A DNA stretch of 64,000 nt from Piliocolobus tephrosceles. Taxonomy: Eukaryota > Chordata > Mammalia > Primates > Cercopithecidae. Under the pieces are notes generated by a model. It worked only from the letters and a program-made list of their open reading frames with translations, had not been told where the DNA came from and searched no databases. Shown here piece by piece: positions 58,850 to 64,000 of the stretch. The stretch lies in NCBI RefSeq assembly GCF_002776525.5, contig NC_045447.1:17427068-17491067 (forward strand). Reading direction: 5' to 3'. A program made the translations under genes and the position numbers. Every line of letters starts with the position of its first letter. Positions within the stretch are counted from its first letter, which is position 1.

Positions 58850-59610
58850 CTTACTGAATGAGTTGCCACAATTTCCCACTGATAATTATTACTGGAAATG
58901 GAAGTATTAAGGGGCACCCCAGAGAATTCCTTGGGTTCTATATGCAGCTCTCCTTGCCATCACTGTGTAGTAGAAACTTAGTGTCTCCTTGATGATGAAG
59001 TTCAGTTGCCCCAGCCAGTACACCACTATTTCTGCTTATTAGTTCAGCAGCATGAGGAACCTCATATGATCTGCTATTAGCTTCACAGAACCATGACTTT
59101 ATTCCCTAAAAGAAGATTCCTCCCTTAGAAACTAGGAACTCCAAACCCATGGAACCCGAGTTCATAACAATAGCAAGCAAATATTCCATAAGCTGTAATT
59201 GTGAGCAGGAACATTCCCACATCCTCTTTGCTTTATGGACTGTGTATTTTGGCTTTGGAAGAAACAGTATCTTATATTGGTCATTGATTCAAAGCATGAT
59301 AACATATTATAGGATAGTGCCTCAACCTTTCAGGAATTGGTCTCTGAATCAGCACTGAAATTGAGACTTCTGCTGGCTGTTCCACTTTCTACCAGACCAG
59401 CTGCCTCTGAACAATGAGGCACATAGTAAGACCAAATAATTTTATGGAAATGAGTCAACTGCCACACTACTTTCATCATGAAGTGTGTACCTTGGGTAAG
59501 GTAATGTTGTGTGTGATACCATAGTAATTAGTGAGGTATTCTGTAAGTCAACAAAGCTGGCAGGTCTGCAGACAAGGAAAGCAAATCTGTACTCAGAACA
59601 TGGGACTAAC
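58850..59610 (-). mobile_element. decayed endogenous retrovirus (ERVL-like) internal fragment
   Basis: On the minus strand, the part around 59480-59610 resembles the catalytic core of a retroviral integrase of the ERVL type, with frame breaks and stops. The remaining part toward 58850 is lower-quality and may be the region just downstream of pol. It is an old, non-coding remnant between the two GT6 pseudogenes, truncated by a partial Alu at 59610. Confidence 0.45.
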
Positions 59611-59769
59611 AGACATGTGCCACCATACCAGGCTAATTTTTGTATTTTTAGTAAAGACGGGTTTTGCCACGTAGGCCAGGCTGGCCTCGAGCTCCTAGCC
59701 TCCAGTGATCTGCCTGCCTTGGTCTTTCAAAGGGCTGGGATTACAGATGTGAGCCACCGAGTTCAGCCT
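59610..59769 (-). repeat. Alu, partial
   Basis: Reverse half Alu from 'gacatgtgccaccatacc' to 'gagttcagcc', inserted at the edge of the ERV fragment. Confidence 0.9.
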
Positions 59770-60054
59770 ATTAAACAATTTCTTAACAGGAGTTTTTAAT
59801 TGCCTTCCGCTTTCAGAGACTCTTTTTCTTTTATTTTGGCAGCAAACCTTTAATCTGATCTCGTGAGAAAAGAGGGATAATCCTCAAACCCTTTCATCTT
59901 CTCAAATAGGTATCAATTTGCATCTGTAGCATGACTAATTTATAAGCATCATCACTATCACAAGGATACATCGGGCTAGTTGTAAGATGGATTTTGAGAT
60001 TTGTGAGTCAATAGAAGTGTATGACTAGAACTTCTAAAAATAGAGAGGGGTTTT

Positions 60055-60350
60055 GGCCAGGAGCGGTGGTTCACGCCTGTAATCCCAACACTTTGGGCCC
60101 GAGGCGGGCGGATCACCTGAGGTCAGGAGTTCAAGACCAGCCTGGCCAACATGGTGAAACCCCATCTCTACTAAAAATGCAAAAAAATTAGCCAGGCATG
60201 GTGGCAGGCACCTGTAATCCCAGCTACTTGGGAGGCTGAGGCAGGAGAATCGCTTGAACCTGGGAGGCGGAGGTTGCAGTGAGCCAAGACTGTGCCATTG
60301 CACTCGAGACTGGACAACAAAAATGAAACTCCATCACAAAAAAAAAAAAG
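60055..60350 (+). repeat. Alu
   Basis: Forward Alu with an A tail passing into (GA)n. Confidence 0.94.
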
Positions 60351-60401
60351 AGAGAGAGAGAGAGGTTTTAAATAACTGAATAAAAAAAAACAAATAAAAT
60401 T

Positions 60402-60970
60402 GGCCAGGCACAGTGGCTCATGCCTGTAATCCTAGCACTTTGGGAGGCCAAGGCAGGTGGATCACGAAGTCAGGAGTTCGAGACCAGCCTGGCCAACATG
60501 GTGAAACCCCGTCTCTACTAAAAATACAAAAATTAGCCCGGTGCGGTGGCTCACGCCTGTAATCCCAGCACTTTGGGAGGCCGAGGCGGGCGGATCATGA
60601 GGTCAGGAGATCGAGACCATCCTGGCTAACATGGTAAAACCCCATCTCTACCAAAAATACAAAAAATTAGCCGGGCGTGGTGGTGCGCGCCTGTAGTCCG
60701 AGTTACTCGGAGGCTGAGGCAGGAGAATGGCGTGAACCCGGGAGGCGGAGCTTACAGTGAGCCAGGATGGCGCCACTGCACTCCAGCCTGGGTGACAAAG
60801 CGAGACTCCATCTCAAAAAAAAAAAAAAAAAAACACATAAAAATACAAAAATTAGCCAGGTGTGGTGGCATGCACCTGTAGTCCCAGCTACTTGAGAGGG
60901 TAAGGCAGAACAATCACTTGAACCCAAGAAATGGAGGTTGCAGTGAGCCAAAATCGCACCACTGCACTCC
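60402..60970 (+). repeat. outer Alu of a nested pair
   Basis: Forward Alu in two pieces (60402-60538, 60839-60970) around a younger AluY. Its end after 'actgcactcc' is missing. Confidence 0.93.
60539..60838 (+). repeat. inner AluY with target duplication
   Basis: Forward AluY inserted in the outer Alu. AAAATACAAAAATTAGCC occurs on both sides. Confidence 0.94.
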
Positions 60971-61589
60971 AAAAACTAAGCAAAACAAATAAAATTGTAT
61001 GTCAAAGAAGTACTAAAACAGTAAGAGGGAACACTTTTGAAGGATTCATTATTTATTATATTATCATGATGATGACTACTATTAATATACTATTAAAGGT
61101 TGCCAAGTCCTACTTTGTCTGGGTCTGGATTTATAATTAAAATTTGCACCCATTAAAAGCAAAACGGCATCTCACTTTGTATTCAATTCCTTTCAAAATG
61201 AAGGTCTTAATTTGCTTTAATCCTTTAATACCTTGCCTTCAGCCAAACTATTCAGTATTATTAATGCTGCTACTTTTGCTGTCATTTTGTTATTATTAGA
61301 AACAAATCTAATGTTTTTTCTCCCTTTTGAGACTAACATAATTTTCTTCCAGGTTGCATCAATAGGTTTAAAGCACTAGGGAAAAGGTAAAAATGGAGTA
61401 GTAGTATAGATCTTCCAGGAAGAGAGAAAAAGAAAACAGAGGAGGCAAAAACAAAGAACACATGAGGACACAGTGATACTATTGGGTTTAAGCAAAAATC
61501 ATAGAGCTGTTCAGACATTGAGTTACCTAAGTTTAAACTGCAGTCAGAACTCAAAGAAAATAATCCCTGGGCTCAAAAGGCAATATCAT
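60971..61589. other. intergenic unique sequence upstream of second GT6 exons
   Basis: AT-rich. I looked for exons matching the anchor, stem or DWFNP segment of GT6 genes and found none. Confidence 0.4.
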
Positions 61590-61820
61590 GTAACTACTAA
61601 AGTATACACTCCGAAGCCAGACTGGCTGGATCTTGAATCCTGATCTGCCATTTATTAGCTCTGTGATACTAAGAAATTTACTCTACCAATTTGTGCTCAA
61701 GTTTCCTCATGAAAAATAAGGATAATAATAGTACTTACCTTATAAGACATTGCAGGGATTAAATGAGTTATGTAAACATTTAAACACATAGTAAGTACTC
61801 TGTAATTATTAGCCATTATC
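61590..61820 (+). repeat. MIR
   Basis: Nearly full forward MIR: 'atttattagctctgtgatac', 'ggataataatagtacttacc', 'gggattaaatgagttatgta'. It ends 70 bases before a GT6 exon. Confidence 0.85.
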
Positions 61821-61890
61821 AATTGGACAACAACTTGTGCAGTCATAATCAAGTGCTATCTGCTTTATTTGTTTCTTATTTGTTCAACAG

Positions 61891-62028
61891 AAAACGACTG
61901 GATGTTGTAACAAGAACTGACTGGCTTGCTCTGGTCATATGGGAAGGAACTTACAACAGACAGGTCTTGGAAAAATATTACAAGAGGCTGAACATTACCA
62001 TAGAGTTGACTGTATTTGATGTTGAAAG
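61891..62028 (+). pseudogene. second GT6 pseudogene, exon equivalent to GGTA1 exon 8
   Basis: The acceptor is tttgttcaacag and the donor is gtaggt. The exon is 138 nt, the same as GGTA1 exon 8, with identical phases. It is fully open: KRLDVVTRTDWLALVIWEGTYN, then RQVLEKYYKRLNITIELTVFDVER. WEGTYN and LTVF are intact. By itself this exon looks functional. An old MIR lies immediately upstream (about 61590-61820). Confidence 0.88.
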
Positions 62029-62458
62029 GTAGGTGCTACTAATAGTCATTCTTTTTTATTTTGGAAAAATATGGATGAGTACCCATGGATTTTCTACATC
62101 TAAAGATCTACTCATAATCCTAATCATTACTTCTGGCTGTCCTGTGTAATTATTTACAGTGATTATTTTCTCCAGCCTTGGCTGAGTCCTTAAAACCACT
62201 TGAGCAGTCTTTTCATTAATATCCATTTAACTCTCTACTCTTTTTTCACAACAAACTTTATGATTTTTTTCAGGTCCCCAAACATATTACATTCTCTTTC
62301 ACTAACCAATGCAATTGAAGCTACAAACCAACTTCTCTGTACTTACCTTGCTTAATGTCATTGACACATACGTGAGACAGCATGTTCAAATGGCATGTTC
62401 AAATGGCACATACTCTCCTGACAGTTTTTAGCAAAATAAATTTTTTTATGTTTCACAA

Positions 62459-63427
62459 ATTTATAAATCAGTACCTGAAAGATTCATAAAATCTGCTAAT
62501 AAGTACTTTATGACTGGCAACAATGTTATCTTTTACATCTTGTTGGATGACATCAACAAGCTACCTGGAATAGAGTTAGGTCCCCTTCAAACATGCAAAA
62601 TATTTACTGTAGCATAATATCACACATGGCAAGACTTTAATTACATATACATGAAGAACTTAAATGAGTACATCACAGATTACATCCAGCATGAAGTCCA
62701 CTTTCTCTCCACTATGTCTGTAAACCAGATCTTCAAGAATGACTTTGGAGTAGAAACCCTGGGCACATCTGTAGCTCGACTCCATGCATGGCGGTATTTT
62801 AAAAATGCTAAAGATTTCCCTTGTGAGAAAAGACTTAAATCAGCAGCTTTCATCCCCTTTGGACAAGGAGATTTCTATTACCATAGTGCAATTTTTGGTG
62901 GCACTCTCCATGAGGTTGTAATCTTCATTAAAGAATATCAGAAAGGAATTTTTCAGGACACCACAAATAAATTTAACAGCCTATATGGAAGCTACCTAAA
63001 CAAATATTTTCTTTTTTCTTTTTTCTTTTTTTTTTTGAGACGGAGTCTCGCTCTGTCGCCCAGGCTGGAGTGCAGTGGCCGGATCTCAGCTCACTGCAAG
63101 CTCCGCCTCCCGGGTTCACGCCATTCTCCTGCCTCAGCCTCCCGAGTAGGTGGGACTACAGGCGCCTGCCACCTCGCCCGGCTATTTTTTTGTATTTTTT
63201 AGTAGAGATGGGGTTTCACCGTGTTAGCCAGGATGGTCTCCATCTCCTGACCTCGTGATCCACCCGTCTCGGCCTCCCAAAGTGCTGGGATTACAGGCTT
63301 GAGCCACCACGCCCGGCTAAACAAATATTTTCTTGTCAATAAACCTACTAAGCTGTTATCACAAGAATATAATTGGGATACAAAGTTTAGAACCCCTCTA
63401 CAAATTAAAAATGTTAAGATAGCATGA
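62459..63427 (+). pseudogene. second GT6 pseudogene, last exon, split by an Alu
   Basis: Alignment to GGTA1 exon 9 puts the exon start at 62459, where the preceding two bases are AA instead of AG. One base is missing near 62480 relative to YLEEF; TAA at 62615-62617 falls in the EVKPEKRW region. After that the frame stays open through IQHEVHFLSTMSVNQIF, FGVETLGTSVARLHAWR, FIPFGQGDFYYH and LNKYFL, where an AluY is inserted (63014-63317). Past the second target duplication the frame continues VNKPTKLLSQEYNWD and ends with TGA at 63425-63427, shorter than the GGTA1 C-terminus. The DVD motif is SVN and the HDES segment reads LYGS. Sequence with the Alu and one target copy removed stays in frame (321 bases). 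Confidence 0.85.
63014..63317 (-). repeat. AluY (monkey-type) inside the second GT6 exon
   Basis: Reverse AluY, nearly intact, with signatures 'cacctcgcccggcta' and 'ggcttgagccac'. Perfect 17-bp duplication TAAACAAATATTTTCTT at 62997-63013 and 63318-63334. Confidence 0.97.
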
Positions 63428-63748
63428 CAGTCAAAAAGGTGATGGTTATACCACTAGGTTTATGAATTAACAAAGGCATCACAATAATTTCTCAAGTATA
63501 AAATTCATGAAAGTTTTTAGCTTTTTAGGAACTTACAAAAATGTACTATCTTCCAAAATAAATTATGTTTCTCTTTGCAATTTTGAACCATCTAATTCTA
63601 CCTATACTGGATAAAGAATAAATGGATGATAATTTAATGTTATTACTTATACAATGTGATATTGTATTTTATTATAAATAATGTGGAAATACTTTGGAGG
63701 TATAAAATTTTCTTATGAAGAAACACACCCAGACTCTAGCTCAGAAAC

Positions 63749-63920
63749 ATATATATGTGTGTGTACATATATATGAGTATATACATGTGTGTATATGTAT
63801 GTATACACATACATGTGTATATATAAACACATATATACATATATAAGCATATATGTATATATACATGTGTGTATATATATGTGTGTGTCTATATATACAC
63901 ACACACATACACATACACTC
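63749..63920 (+). repeat. complex (TA/TG/CA)n microsatellite
   Basis: About 170 bases of alternating purine-pyrimidine sequence with TATATGTG, TATACA and ACACACAT units. Potential for Z-DNA and cruciforms. Confidence 0.95.
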
Positions 63921-64000
63921 ATGCACAAAAACATGCAGACTATGTCAAAGGGATATATATATAAGGAGAAAAATGAATATTCATCAACTCATTCATCAGA

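Larger units (their letters stand above)
61891..63427 (+). pseudogene. second GT6-family glycosyltransferase pseudogene (3' two exons)
   Basis: Two exons homologous to GGTA1 exons 8 and 9 lie in the same orientation, 16 kb downstream of GGTA1. The family (GT6: GGTA1, ABO, GBGT1, A3GALT2, GLT6D1 and some lineage-specific members) comprises Golgi alpha-1,3-Gal/GalNAc transferases. Similarity is clear in WEGTYN, LELGP-like IELGPLQ, IQHEV, FGVETLG, FIPFGQGDFYYH and LNKYF. Divergence is too great for a recent copy of GGTA1. Lesions are a missing acceptor AG, a one-base deletion near 62480, TAA at 62615, and an Alu inside the last exon. DVD is replaced by SVN and the HDES glutamate by Gly. I could not find exons for its anchor and stem. 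It may correspond to a tandem GT6 member known in other mammals (GT6m5-like) or be GLT6D1-like; I cannot decide. Confidence 0.85.

Noticed and set aside
62651..63202. A 183-residue open frame covering part of the second GT6 exon
   Set aside because: It begins after a TAA and runs into an inserted Alu, so it is a remnant, not a gene with its own start.
1..64000. CRISPR arrays, operons, phage or bacterial features
   Set aside because: The sequence is clearly primate nuclear DNA; no regular spacer repeats or bacterial gene organisation were seen.

Overview
The window is nuclear DNA from a primate, most likely an Old World monkey. It is dense in full-length and broken Alu elements, with MIR, L2, L1 and LTR remnants between them. 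At least five Alus (30197, 36751, 49617, 56616, 63014) carry differences I associate with the Old World monkey AluY lineage: 'ggctcaagcc' in the head, 'gggcgaggtggcggg' in the middle, and 'gagctgagatcc(g/a)gcca' near the 3' end. No intact protein-coding gene is visible. Three runs of N (400, 100 and 100 bases) are assembly gaps, all inside Alus.

The main content is a glycosyltransferase family 6 (GT6) locus on the + strand. From about 24.7 kb to 46 kb lie the six coding exons of the unitary pseudogene GGTA1, the alpha-1,3-galactosyltransferase that makes the alpha-Gal epitope and is inactive in catarrhine primates. I place exons equivalent to 4-9 at 24757-24845, 29316-29351, 31661-31726, 32766-32876, 40678-40815 and 45296-45989. 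All keep canonical splice sites and phases. The reading frame is broken by a frame change and a TGA in exon 7 and by one TAG in the middle of the catalytic exon 9, which is otherwise open to its normal end.

About 16 kb further on, on the same strand, are the last two exons of a second, strongly diverged GT6 paralogue (61891-62028 and about 62459-63427). It is also dead: a probable AG-to-AA acceptor change, a one-base deletion, a TAA, and a monkey-lineage AluY inserted into the last coding exon with a perfect 17-bp target duplication. Two residues needed for catalysis in GT6 enzymes are also replaced (DVD becomes SVN; the Glu of HDES becomes Gly), so this may be a non-standard member of the family. 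It is the best candidate here for something poorly described.

Layout: 1-24 kb is intergenic or 5' flank/5'-UTR intron sequence with about 16 Alus, three likely solo LTRs, L2/MIR fragments and two short 5' fragments of U2 snRNA. 24-46 kb is GGTA1 with introns full of Alus. 46-61.9 kb is intergenic, with an odd local chimeric duplication, a split MER5A, two old L1s in opposite orientations and an old endogenous-retrovirus fragment. 61.9-63.4 kb is the second GT6 pseudogene. The window ends in a TA/TG microsatellite. The 5' non-coding exons and promoter of GGTA1 should lie upstream of 24.7 kb, but I could not identify them from sequence alone.
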